A DNA stretch of 64,000 nucleotides from Blautia sp. GTDB lineage: Bacteria; Bacillota; Clostridia; Lachnospirales; Lachnospiraceae. Positions within the stretch are counted from its first letter, which is position 1, and each line of letters starts with the position of its first letter. A program made the position numbers and the translations under genes. Positions 8,317 to 16,164 of the stretch are shown piece after piece. The stretch is taken from assembly GCA_022769545.1 (NCBI GenBank), contig JALEJS010000049.1, positions 1 to 64,000 of the forward strand, read 5' to 3'. The notes beneath the pieces were generated by a model. That model did no database searches and had not been told where the DNA came from. It saw only the letters and a program-made list of their open reading frames with translations.

Positions 8317-9456
8317 TCATGATCGGCTACTTCCTGCCTTATAATTATATAATGGTTTTAGCAATGCCTCTTCCTGAACGGTTTCTCTGACCGCCTCCTG
8401 TATTTCCAGTCCCCGATAGGCAAACGGGCTCTCATCCAGCGTCTCTTTACTGATACAGGACGAATAGATTCCCTTCATCTCTTTTTTGAACGCTGAGACT
8501 GTATAGCGCGCAGAGACCTCGGTTCTTTTCAAGATCCTTCCTGCCCCATGCGGTGCAGAATAATTCCATTCCGGGTTTCCCAGTCCCCGTCCAAGGATTA
8601 TGCCGTCCCGCATATTGATCGGGATGACCACCTGTTCCCCTTCTCTGGCCGAAACAGCCCCCTTTCTCAGTATGCAGCCCTCCTTTCCCTTCTCCACATA
8701 ATTATGGATACAGGAGAAGGATTCCAGCAGTTTCCATTTCATTCCCTTACAGAGGATATCCAGCATCGTCTTTCTGTTCAGCGCAGCGAATTCCTGTACC
8801 ACCTGCACATCCTCCAGGTATCGGTCCATGATCGTTCCCTCCAGCCAGGTCATCTCATACGGAACCAGAATTCCTTTCTGCTTCAATTCTTCCTGTCCTT
8901 TGGCAAGATAATACTCCGCTACTTCTTTTCCAAGATGCCTGCTCCCCGAATGGATTGCCAGATAATGATTTCCATCCTCATCCTTATCCACCTCTATGAA
9001 ATGGTTTCCTCCGCCCAGCGTCCCAAGGCTCAATGCCGCCTTTTCTTTACGGATCTTCTCATAGCAGTCCAGCCTTGAAAGATCAATATCCTCCATATAA
9101 TGATGCGGGTTCTTCCGCAGGGAAAAGCCGGACGGGATGTTATCCCGGATCACAGCATCCAGTTTCTGGAATTCCATTTTTTTCGTTTTGATCTTTCCCA
9201 TCGTCACACCGCAGCCGATATCAATGCCCACCAGACCGGGCAGAATACGTCTTCCGACAGTCATCGTAAGTCCGATGGGTCCACTCTTTCCCGGATGGCA
9301 GTCCGGCATGATCCGGATACGGCTGTCTTTTGCTGCTTCGTTGTCACAGATCATTTTTATCTGTGCCGCCGTATAATCATCCATAGCAGTCTCCGGATCG
9401 TCTGCCGTAAAGACCACGGCATCTGCATATGTTCCATTTATCTTTCTTATGTTCAT
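8317..9456 (-). CDS. rtcB: RNA-splicing ligase RtcB (RtcB2-type partner of RF-H)
   Basis: The protein has 379 aa, on the short side for RtcB and typical of the prfH-linked type. It has metal-binding and guanylylation motifs: DCHPGKSGPIG (52-62), GIDIGCGV (77-84, Cys82), GGGNHFIEVD (148-157), HSGSRHLG (169-176), and APHGAGR (301-307), where His303 is the expected site of GMP attachment. It joins RNA 2',3'-cyclic phosphate or 3'-phosphate ends to 5'-OH ends using GTP. It is followed by prfH after 19 bp. The pair most likely repairs cleaved 16S rRNA. Substrate assignment is by analogy with the described RtcB2-PrfH pair. Confidence 0.93.
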   Translation of the reverse strand: MNIRKINGTYADAVVFTADDPETAMDDYTAAQIKMICDNEAAKDSRIRIMPDCHPGKSGPIGLTMTVGRRILPGLVGIDIGCGVTMGKIKTKKMEFQKLDAVIRDNIPSGFSLRKNPHHYMEDIDLSRLDCYEKIRKEKAALSLGTLGGGNHFIEVDKDEDGNHYLAIHSGSRHLGKEVAEYYLAKGQEELKQKGILVPYEMTWLEGTIMDRYLEDVQVVQEFAALNRKTMLDILCKGMKWKLLESFSCIHNYVEKGKEGCILRKGAVSAREGEQVVIPINMRDGIILGRGLGNPEWNYSAPHGAGRILKRTEVSARYTVSAFKKEMKGIYSSCISKETLDESPFAYRGLEIQEAVRETVQEEALLKPLYNYKAGSSRS

Positions 9457-9486
9457 AATATGTCCTTTCCACTTACAGGCGGCAAA

Positions 9487-9576
9487 TCAGTTTAACAGTT
9501 CATCGCCTCTGTTCTTTCTAAACATTAATACACTCATCACATCTTCCAGTGTCATAAGATCATCCCATAGTTTCAT
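9487..9576 (-). CDS. Small ORF (29 aa) coupled to the resolvase stop
   Basis: A 29-codon ORF begins MKLWDDLMTLEDVMSV and ends RGDELLN. Its ATG overlaps the resolvase stop codon (TAATG on the minus strand), a classic re-initiation arrangement, and it ends 30 bp before the rtcB start. It is acidic-amphipathic and I know no family. It may be a real small protein or a chance ORF. Confidence 0.35.
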   Translation of the reverse strand: MKLWDDLMTLEDVMSVLMFRKNRGDELLN

Positions 9577-10190
9577 TACCGGGAAGTGTACCTCTTTACA
9601 AGTTCATAGAACGTTGTCCTTTTCAATCCCAGTTTTCCCATCATCTCAACAGCTGTGATTTCACCTTCCTTCCATTTCGCATAATATGCCTCCCATTGAT
9701 CCGGATATTCTGCTTTCGGACGCCCCAAATGTACCTTTTTCAACCTTGCAGCCTCGATCCCTTCCTTTTGCCTTTTCAGGATCATCTCCCGCTCTTGCTG
9801 TGCAATACTGGCCAATACTTCGATCAGTATATTATTGATCATATCCATAATCCATGACTGTCCTTCCGGTACTTCTATCATCGTTGTGGGAAGATCCAGT
9901 ACCATCAGCCGTATCCCGTTTTCCCGGAAATATTCCAGTTCTTTCTTTATATCACTTTTATTTCTTGACAATCGATCAAGTGAACATATGTAAAGGATGT
10001 CCCCCCTCCGTAATCCGAGAACACCTTTCAATGCCTGATAGGATTCTCTTTCCAGATTCTTCCCGCTGGCCTTGTCCACAAGAATGTTTTCCGGTTTTAC
10101 ATATTTTTGTAATTCTAATATCTGCCTGTCCAGATGCTGCTCTTTGCTGCTCACCCTTGCGTAACCGAATATTCTGTTTCCGCCTTCCAT
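9576..10190 (-). CDS. Serine recombinase (resolvase/invertase family)
   Basis: The protein has 204 aa. The catalytic domain has the motif GYARVSSKEQ near residue 9, with the nucleophilic serine in VSS, then SLDRLSRN at about 70-77. The C-terminal helix-turn-helix is at about 160-200, with a GRPKAEYP hinge. The length and layout fit small resolvases of the Tn3/Hin type. It lies inside the element rather than at an end, so it is more likely to resolve dimers or invert an internal segment than to integrate the element. Repeated TTTACGGA motifs just upstream (10235-10324) are candidate res sites. The start is preceded by a GGGAGGAAAA site. Confidence 0.9.
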   Translation of the reverse strand: MEGGNRIFGYARVSSKEQHLDRQILELQKYVKPENILVDKASGKNLERESYQALKGVLGLRRGDILYICSLDRLSRNKSDIKKELEYFRENGIRLMVLDLPTTMIEVPEGQSWIMDMINNILIEVLASIAQQEREMILKRQKEGIEAARLKKVHLGRPKAEYPDQWEAYYAKWKEGEITAVEMMGKLGLKRTTFYELVKRYTSR

Positions 10191-10234
10191 TTTTCCTCCC
10201 TGGCAAATGAAAAATGTTCGTAAAACCCTGTGTT

Positions 10235-10324
10235 TTTACGGATATCTCCGTAAATCTTCCCATAAGTTTTTAGAATACATTTTTCTCTGGTTTTATCATA
10301 TCCGAAAAGGTGTACCTTTACGGA
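10235..10324. promoter_or_regulatory. TTTACGGA inverted/direct repeats upstream of the resolvase gene
   Basis: TTTACGGA-TATC-TCCGTAAA (10235-10254) is a palindrome with 8-bp arms, and a third TTTACGGA lies at 10317-10324. The cluster fills the 174-bp gap between the resolvase gene and the Rad52-like gene. Candidate functions are a res recombination site or an operator. Confidence 0.45.
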
Positions 10325-10364
10325 TGCGCTTACATGTAATAAAATTCCCCTACGTCCCCTTTCT

Positions 10365-11114
10365 TTATGCTACATATGCATCCTTTGTTTTTTCCAAAGC
10401 CTCCAGGGCACGCTCACCCAATATTTTGCTTAATTCTCTGATGTTACTCACCTGATACCGCTCACAAATCTGTTTTTCGCTTACTCCGGTTCGCTCCATC
10501 TCTTCCATCAGTTTTCTTTCCTGCACATAGGTAATACGGTCCGTATTTGCAGAATGTTTTTTCTTATCCTCCACCGATTCTGAATGACTGACGGTATTTT
10601 GATTGTAAGAATAGACAACCTCTTTCCTTTGATTCACAATCTGCAGGCGGCATATATTCTGCCTTTCATCATACGCAATCCTTTCTACTCTGAAACGGTC
10701 TTTTGTCACAAATCGTCCCTTTTCATTATGGATTTCCACTTTCTCTGCCGGAACCCAGATTAACGGAGCTGTATATAATTCCCTCCCGATTCCCCAGTTA
10801 AAACAGGCCCGTTTAAATGCATCACTGGCACTGCCTTTTACCGGCTCTGCAAGCGACGGTGTTCCCACATCCTGCTTGCTGATCCATTCCCCGTTTTCAC
10901 TGCGGATACTGACGGTACAGAACAAGGCTTCTCCCATAAATACATGCTCCCGTTTCCATCCATATATCCCAAATGTTTCATCCAAGATATTCTGATCCAC
11001 ACGGGCATCCTTATAAAGGAGAAGTGTTACCCCCTTTGCGGACACCGATGCAACCCGGCATTCAATCTCATCCGATCTCAATAACCGGATTTCTTTTTTA
11101 CCCTCTTCTTTCAT
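10365..11114 (-). CDS. Rad52/Rad22-like single-strand annealing protein
   Basis: The protein has 249 aa. The N-terminal half (1-160) carries the Rad52-type signature: a GYKxxYV-like segment IYGWKRE followed by GSASDAFKRACFNWGIGREL at about 95-114. Phage and element proteins of this type (Sak/Rad52 group) anneal complementary single strands for recombination. The C-terminal third is charged and probably protein-binding. The ATG overlaps the stop of the DUF5688 gene (ATGA), so the two are translationally coupled. With the YqaJ-type nuclease upstream it forms an exonuclease-annealing pair comparable in logic to lambda Exo-Beta. Confidence 0.82.
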   Translation of the reverse strand: MKEEGKKEIRLLRSDEIECRVASVSAKGVTLLLYKDARVDQNILDETFGIYGWKREHVFMGEALFCTVSIRSENGEWISKQDVGTPSLAEPVKGSASDAFKRACFNWGIGRELYTAPLIWVPAEKVEIHNEKGRFVTKDRFRVERIAYDERQNICRLQIVNQRKEVVYSYNQNTVSHSESVEDKKKHSANTDRITYVQERKLMEEMERTGVSEKQICERYQVSNIRELSKILGERALEALEKTKDAYVA

Positions 11115-12073
11115 CCTTTTCTCCTTCTGTTTCTTCCGTTTTCATCACAGATACCAAATTCTTTTTTATCACGGTCATAACGATACACATGATATGATAA
11201 CCGCTCCTCCGGAGGGACCAGTGTATTGTTCACCGCCTTCAGGCATTCACGTATTTTCCGGATATCCAACTGTCCTTCTGCATGTATCATAGCTTCATGG
11301 ACACTGGTAAACGCAATCAGGAAACTTCCATTCAGAAGCTCTGCGATCCTTTCTGCCACTCCGGGAAGAAATACCGCAGCCGCTCCATCCGATTTTCTGG
11401 CCGTCGTAAGACATGTTCCAGGATATTTCATCATTACACGCATGTCAGGATCCGCGTCCATAAAATCTTCCCCCTGATATTCTTCAGGCCCGGACCACAT
11501 TCCTTCCATACAGAAAAAACGAGGTGGTGCCATTGCTAATGTATTCTTCATTGCGGTCTGAAGCAGTTCTTCCGGAGCAACTCCCCATAATTCCGGATAT
11601 TCCTTTGTAACCATTATACTGACCAGAGAATCCCCCGATTCTCCAGCCCGAAAATACAGGACCAGTGCAATATCCCCCACCGAACAGAAGACTGCATCTG
11701 CAAGCTTCTCCCTGTTCCAGTTCTCATTCATTGGACGAACGAACAGATCCTTTTTAATCTTTCCATAATCCTTCATATCTGCTGCTCTTAAAATATATTC
11801 TGACTTTTCCACACGGCACACTTCTTCCATAATTCCAGCTGCGATATCTTCCATCCGGCATCCGCTCAGATACCGTTCATAGAGATTACGGGCGAATAAT
11901 CCGATTGCCTCTTTCGAACCTTCCCGTTCTGCAACGACAACAAACAGGCGGTCTCCCTTCAATGCAGGAACTTCCCCCTCCCTTTTGAAATAAATGCGTT
12001 TCTGATCAAAGCCTGTTTCTTTTGCCATATATCCGGTCAGTTCCTTTACAAATTCCATATATCCCATCGTCAT
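11111..12073 (-). CDS. DUF5688 family protein
   Basis: A 320-aa soluble protein resembling the DUF5688 family of Lachnospiraceae mobile elements, whose function is unknown. The start is taken at the ATG at 12073 because GGAGG lies eight bases before it. An ATG five codons upstream (12088) has a worse ribosome site. The body has alternating helical segments and no catalytic motif that I recognise. It is coupled by ATGA overlap to the Rad52-like gene and is separated from the YqaJ gene by a terminator, so it may be transcribed from its own promoter or by read-through. Confidence 0.7.
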   Translation of the reverse strand: MTMGYMEFVKELTGYMAKETGFDQKRIYFKREGEVPALKGDRLFVVVAEREGSKEAIGLFARNLYERYLSGCRMEDIAAGIMEEVCRVEKSEYILRAADMKDYGKIKKDLFVRPMNENWNREKLADAVFCSVGDIALVLYFRAGESGDSLVSIMVTKEYPELWGVAPEELLQTAMKNTLAMAPPRFFCMEGMWSGPEEYQGEDFMDADPDMRVMMKYPGTCLTTARKSDGAAAVFLPGVAERIAELLNGSFLIAFTSVHEAMIHAEGQLDIRKIRECLKAVNNTLVPPEERLSYHVYRYDRDKKEFGICDENGRNRRRKG

Positions 12074-12097
12074 AATCTTTTCCTCCATTTCTCCACG

Positions 12098-12133
12098 AAA
12101 AAAGGAAGAAACAGAATTTTATCCGTTTCTTCC
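12098..12133 (-). terminator. Terminator between the YqaJ nuclease and DUF5688 genes
   Basis: On the minus strand GGAAGAAAC (12133-12125) pairs with GTTTCTTCC (12112-12104), followed by T6. It sits in the 112-bp gap between the two genes and may end or attenuate transcription of the upstream DUF932-YqaJ operon. Confidence 0.7.
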
Positions 12134-12185
12134 TCTTCTTTTAATATATATACTCTCATTCCAATAAAATATTTCTCCAGATGCT

Positions 12186-13115
12186 TCATGCTGCTTTTAC
12201 TGTCAGCCGCCTGCTCTGGGTTGTTTTCAGATATTCCCGGTAGATCTCCGGTTTTTCCAGTTTCAGCCGGTCCATATCCATGCGGTTCGTAGAAATATTC
12301 TTCCAGGTTACCCGGTATCCTTCCCCTTCGGCGCACTCTGCCCCTCCAAGATATAGTTTCAATTCCTGGTCGATTTTCCTTTTTTCCATGTCCATCTTAT
12401 CAATCAGTGCAGATAGTTCCATACGGCGCTCAATCTGTTCTTTAAACCCGGACAAAAGGATCGTTTTCCCAGTCTCTGCTTTCTGAAAGTTTTTCAGGAT
12501 CAGTTCATCCGATGCCTCTGACCCATCCGGGGCAGGCATGACCCTCTTTTCAACATGGTTCTTCCAGAAATCCCCTTCCATTTCCCGCAGATTCCGGATA
12601 ACCGTTTCATCCCTTGTCAGCTTCCGAATAATAAAATCCCGCCCGAAAATCAGGGCTGAAATATACCATTCCTCTGCATGGAATACAGACATATAATGGT
12701 AGCACTGCAGCTGATAATGAACCGGAACCTTTCCGTTCTTCCACTGGTCTGCATTGTACGGGCTGACTGTTTTGCACTCCAGGCCCGCCGGTTTCCCGAT
12801 GATCAGACGGTCCGCATCTGCCAGCATATATGGGTGCTCCTCATCATAAAAGATAGCATTTGCCCGGCGAACCCTCATTCCAGTCTCTTCCATAAAGCGC
12901 CTTGCCACATAATCCTCCAGATCACGCCCCTGTTTCATGGCTTCATTATCTTCCATACTGATTTCATCAGATATCTTATCATAATAAACCTTCAGAGGAC
13001 TGCTGTAGGGATTCAGTCCGCACACTGCCCCTGCATCAGAACCGCCAATCCCCCGTTTCCGGAACCTCAGCCATTCTTCTCTGTTAAGGTTTGCTGTGGA
13101 CACCAGTTTTTTCAT
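12186..13115 (-). CDS. YqaJ-type recombinase exonuclease
   Basis: The protein has 309 aa. It is a lambda-exonuclease-fold (PD-(D/E)XK) phage-type nuclease. Visible features are the N-terminal GIGGSDAGAVCGLNPYSSP (about 20-38), the Asp/Glu residues in LADADRL, the GLECKT motif, and YQLQCYHYM. It should digest one strand of a DNA end to give a substrate for the annealing protein encoded downstream. I chose the ATG at 13115 over a longer upstream reading because GGAGG lies ten bases before it and because its ATGA overlaps the stop of the gene upstream. Confidence 0.85.
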   Translation of the reverse strand: MKKLVSTANLNREEWLRFRKRGIGGSDAGAVCGLNPYSSPLKVYYDKISDEISMEDNEAMKQGRDLEDYVARRFMEETGMRVRRANAIFYDEEHPYMLADADRLIIGKPAGLECKTVSPYNADQWKNGKVPVHYQLQCYHYMSVFHAEEWYISALIFGRDFIIRKLTRDETVIRNLREMEGDFWKNHVEKRVMPAPDGSEASDELILKNFQKAETGKTILLSGFKEQIERRMELSALIDKMDMEKRKIDQELKLYLGGAECAEGEGYRVTWKNISTNRMDMDRLKLEKPEIYREYLKTTQSRRLTVKAA

Positions 13116-13447
13116 GAAGCCGCCTCCTCCGTATTCTCCACATAAGCATGTATCAGTTTCCCGGCGGTTCTTCGAATACATCTTCCCAGCTCGACAGAAA
13201 AAGAATCTGCTTCCTTCGTCCATCTTCTGTATAAGTATTCCAGAAGATCCGGAAAGATGATCAGTATCGACAGATCTTCTTCCGGCCATTTCTTCGCAGC
13301 TTCCGTCACGGTATCTATGATTTTTTTCATACAGTTCACCTTATAGGCACTTTGTATGATAACCGTTTTCTCCTGCTCCATCAGCTTCCTGCAAAACAAT
13401 TTATATTCCAGCTCCATCTTATTCTTCAGCAGTTCCCTGTTATCCAT
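13112..13447 (-). CDS. Small helical protein, DUF3848-like
   Basis: The protein has 111 aa and is mostly helical. The pattern of leucine and aromatic positions in the first half (MELEYKLFCRKLMEQEK...SAYKV) resembles DUF3848 proteins, which occur beside recombination genes in Clostridia elements. The match is from memory and weak. It overlaps the YqaJ nuclease gene by four bases (ATGA), and its start is preceded by GAGAGGAGG. It probably belongs to the same recombination operon. Confidence 0.6.
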   Translation of the reverse strand: MDNRELLKNKMELEYKLFCRKLMEQEKTVIIQSAYKVNCMKKIIDTVTEAAKKWPEEDLSILIIFPDLLEYLYRRWTKEADSFSVELGRCIRRTAGKLIHAYVENTEEAAS

Positions 13448-13526
13448 TGTATGTTCCTCCTCTCACCTTACGGTCATAAAGTCTTACCGTCTTCCTTTTT
13501 GTTTTTTGACCCTTCTCCAGAACCAC

Positions 13527-14459
13527 TCATGCTGCCTGCAGTATCTGATATGCTCTGTCGATCAGCGGGTTCCCATCGATCGTTCTGGAAAAAAGATTCT
13601 CTTTATAATTTTCTGTTTTTCTGAGCGGTCTTGCATGGGTGGCAAAATCACTGACCGCATTGATAAACCGGTAGGCATTCTTTCCCACATCCTGCAGGTC
13701 CGGTGCATCAAAATACCGGCACTTCATATCTTCCTGAAGACGCTGCATATTTTTTTCCTGTGTGGAGGATGCCCCGCTTTCTATCGGGAGCAGTACCTCA
13801 ATGTAATCCAGCACCTGCCGGTCTGTCAGTTTTATCCTCCGGAGCGCCTCAAATTCCTTTCCAAGACTGTCCATGTATTTTTCTGCCATGAACAAAGTCT
13901 TCCCTGCTTCCTGTATTTTCCCCTGAATATTTCCGGTATGTATCAAAGACCAGGAACGGCTGGCAGTTGACAGGGCCAGATTCAGCGTATTGCAGCATAC
14001 CACCCTCACCGGGGTTAGTGCCACCTTGACCGCCCCGGAACCATCATGGGTATTTGAGAAAACCAGATACGGGCTGATCCGCTCCCCGGAAATAATGTAC
14101 TCATGTGGAAGCCGGGCAAGGAGCCACACTCTTTTCCCGTTTTGCAGAGATCCTGCCGTTTCATACTGTACACCCTCTCCCAGTAATTCATCTGTAAAAG
14201 CAAACGCTTCCTCGTTCTGGATCACCTTATACCGGTCCGTCACGACTCCCAGTATTCTTCGGTCAAAATCCCTTACATTTGCTTTATAACCCTGAATCAG
14301 TTCCTCTGATCCGGTGTGGATCGGTTCCTGGACTACCTTCCAGTCAAGTCCTGCTAAGATAAGTGCTTCTTTTGAACCGGGAGCTTCGGCCACCCGTGTT
14401 CCCAGACCATGCCACGGCGTCTCCCTTACATAAAACATACTCTCCACTTCTGCTGCCAT
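13527..14459 (-). CDS. DUF932 phage/plasmid-like protein
   Basis: The protein has 310 aa. The N-terminus FYVRETPWHGLGTRV is characteristic of the DUF932 / TIGR03299 family of phage- and plasmid-borne proteins. Mid-protein segments RVVCCNTLNLAL and SRSWSLIHTGNI also match the family. Its function is not established; members often lie beside recombination or replication genes, as here. The start follows GGAGG by eight bases. It heads the recombination operon with the DUF3848-like and YqaJ genes. Confidence 0.85.
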   Translation of the reverse strand: MAAEVESMFYVRETPWHGLGTRVAEAPGSKEALILAGLDWKVVQEPIHTGSEELIQGYKANVRDFDRRILGVVTDRYKVIQNEEAFAFTDELLGEGVQYETAGSLQNGKRVWLLARLPHEYIISGERISPYLVFSNTHDGSGAVKVALTPVRVVCCNTLNLALSTASRSWSLIHTGNIQGKIQEAGKTLFMAEKYMDSLGKEFEALRRIKLTDRQVLDYIEVLLPIESGASSTQEKNMQRLQEDMKCRYFDAPDLQDVGKNAYRFINAVSDFATHARPLRKTENYKENLFSRTIDGNPLIDRAYQILQAA

Positions 14460-14477
14460 TTTTTCATTCCTCCTTTT

Positions 14478-14543
14478 TTATTTTCCTGTAATAATATCAA
14501 TAAGTTTTTGTGCTACGATCCGGATGATAATGATAATCTCCAA
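14478..14543 (-). CDS. Possible 21-aa hydrophobic leader peptide (TTG start)
   Basis: The minus-strand ORF starts TTG at 14543 and reads MEIIIIIRIVAQ... to GK-stop at 14478. A strong GGAGG site lies nine bases before the TTG. The stop is 18 bases before the DUF932 start. The isoleucine-rich sequence could be a membrane micropeptide or a leader peptide. It is too short to be sure. Confidence 0.3.
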   Translation of the reverse strand: MEIIIIIRIVAQKLIDIITGK

Positions 14544-14569
14544 ATGCTATCTCCTCCTTCCTGGACATC

Positions 14570-14600
14570 AAAAAAACAGAACCCCGTAATTGAGGTTCTG
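14570..14600 (-). terminator. Terminator after the YARHG gene
   Basis: CAGAACC (14577-14583) and GGTTCTG (14594-14600) form the stem. On the minus strand it is followed by T7. It separates the YARHG gene from the DUF932 operon. Confidence 0.8.
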
Positions 14601-14650
14601 TCTTGTGGTTCAGATAAATAATATGCAATTGTAAATAATTCCTTTTACAT

Positions 14651-15814
14651 TTACGGCATTCCGGCCACATATCTCTCGCTTGTTCCATTATCAGACCAAT
14701 AGATATGTACTTCCCCATCATAAAATGTCATTGTTCCACGCTCCAGAACAGCGCCCTTCTTGTCACTGATAATTGTTACCGTATTTTCTGAACTCTGTTC
14801 CAATTCGTAAACCATGACTCCTCCTTCATCCGGAGAAACTCTCTCTCGTTTACTCATTTCGAGAATTCCATCATATGACGAATATGAAGGATTTGCCGCA
14901 TAAATCTTTATGATCCGAAACGTATCCGGATTTGTATAGTACCCACCATATACGTCGAATAAATTCCACGTATCCGTATCGGAAGCCGATGGTTCTGACT
15001 GTTCGTTGGATGGAAGTCCATAACCGCCATCTCCACCATTGATACTCAGACATGTACTCAGGAAGTCAATATTATACCGTTCCACTTCCGACAAATAAGA
15101 TTCATCAAAATATTCGTCCGGAGTGTACCATGTTTTTCCGGAAAACAATGCTGCAACCTCCGGCGTCTGAAAAATATATCCGTGTCTGGCATAGATTTCA
15201 TTGATTCCGTATTGGTACATCCATGCCTGATACTGATCCGAATATCCCTGAAACATGTAATTGGAAGAATCCGGAAACAGATAACCGTCAGGTCGGCTGG
15301 TTCCACTATAATCAACGGTGTAATTTGTTCCTTCGCTTATCGGAGCTTCGGCATTCACTTCAGCCTGCACTTCATCCTGAGACGTTTCATATCCCGGAAA
15401 ATCAGCCAGCATGATCGGTGAACCATTACTGTAGTAATCTCCTTCACCCACATCTCCTTCCATAATTGTTTCAATCAGAATCTGTTTATCCTGTTTCGTG
15501 ATGCGGTTCACAATTTGACTGCCCATATGGCCATAAACAGAATATATTCCGTTGTTGTCTTCTGCCACATATAACATTACCGGGTTATAAAAATTTCCAA
15601 TGGAAAACGGCGTACCATTTTCCAGCGTGTATATATAGTTCATCCAGTTTGCATTGCTTTCTCCAAAGGATAGAATCAACTCTCTGGTTCCGTCTTGATC
15701 GATATCATACAATGCATAACTGCCACTTCCGCTATACGCAGCAGCGGTATCCCCAATAACTCCGGCATAGGAATTATACTCTGGCATGGAAGTATAATCC
15801 ACTGGCAAAGACAT
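14651..15814 (-). CDS. Secreted YARHG-domain protein, N-terminus apparently frameshifted
   Basis: The open frame with an ATG has 387 aa. The first half has an EF-hand-like acidic segment (YALYDIDQDGTREL). A YARHG domain follows at about 205-255 (INEIYARHGYIF), a short extracellular domain of unknown role in Firmicutes. The C-terminal 120 aa are beta-rich. The signal peptide is not downstream of this ATG. It lies directly upstream in the same frame (15815-15880) but without a start codon, whereas the good ribosome site and ATG (15911) are in another frame. The copy therefore looks frameshifted and may be non-functional. It is related in domain content to the gene at 62055-63134 outside the element. 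Confidence 0.75.
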   Translation of the reverse strand: MSLPVDYTSMPEYNSYAGVIGDTAAAYSGSGSYALYDIDQDGTRELILSFGESNANWMNYIYTLENGTPFSIGNFYNPVMLYVAEDNNGIYSVYGHMGSQIVNRITKQDKQILIETIMEGDVGEGDYYSNGSPIMLADFPGYETSQDEVQAEVNAEAPISEGTNYTVDYSGTSRPDGYLFPDSSNYMFQGYSDQYQAWMYQYGINEIYARHGYIFQTPEVAALFSGKTWYTPDEYFDESYLSEVERYNIDFLSTCLSINGGDGGYGLPSNEQSEPSASDTDTWNLFDVYGGYYTNPDTFRIIKIYAANPSYSSYDGILEMSKRERVSPDEGGVMVYELEQSSENTVTIISDKKGAVLERGTMTFYDGEVHIYWSDNGTSERYVAGMP

Positions 15815-15911
15815 CTCTTCCGCAGATGTCGTTGCACAACAACAGTATATTATACCTGTCGCTAGAAAAACGATTCTGGCTTCTTTTAACCATTTTCCTT
15901 CTTCTTTTCAT
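15815..15911 (-). other. Displaced start and signal peptide of the YARHG gene
   Basis: The minus-strand ATG at 15911 has GAAGGAAG upstream and reads MKRRRKMVKR, a typical positively charged signal-peptide start, then runs on in a frame unrelated to the YARHG protein. One base to the side, the frame continuous with YARHG reads RIVFLATGIIYCCCATTSA, a hydrophobic core with an AxA-like cleavage site, but has no ATG, GTG or TTG after its upstream stop. One extra base (or two missing) between about 15880 and 15911 explains both. Confidence 0.6.
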
Positions 15912-16164
15912 TTTCAATCCACTTCCTTCTTTCAACAAATTAAATCATTATTTACAGAAGATTCTTTTTCTATATACATTATGTATGTTTCTGACAAGAC
16001 GAACAATTTCATAGCTACGAAAATCATGCCCATCATAATCCTATATAACATCAAATAAATCTGTGTTTCCAACCTAACCTTACAAACCTTTTATTCAGTT
16101 TTCTTTCTTATTCCCGATCCATTGAATGGATAGATTCATTTGACAAATCTTCTCCCTATTCTAT

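Noticed and set aside
12070-12189. 39-codon ORF bridging the YqaJ nuclease and DUF5688 genes
   Set aside because: It begins with a tempting ATGA overlap, but its codons are the two arms of a rho-independent terminator, so it is probably not translated.
14497-14721. 74-codon minus ORF overlapping the YARHG gene end
   Set aside because: It crosses the terminator at 14570-14600 and overlaps the YARHG coding end in another frame, so it is unlikely to be real.
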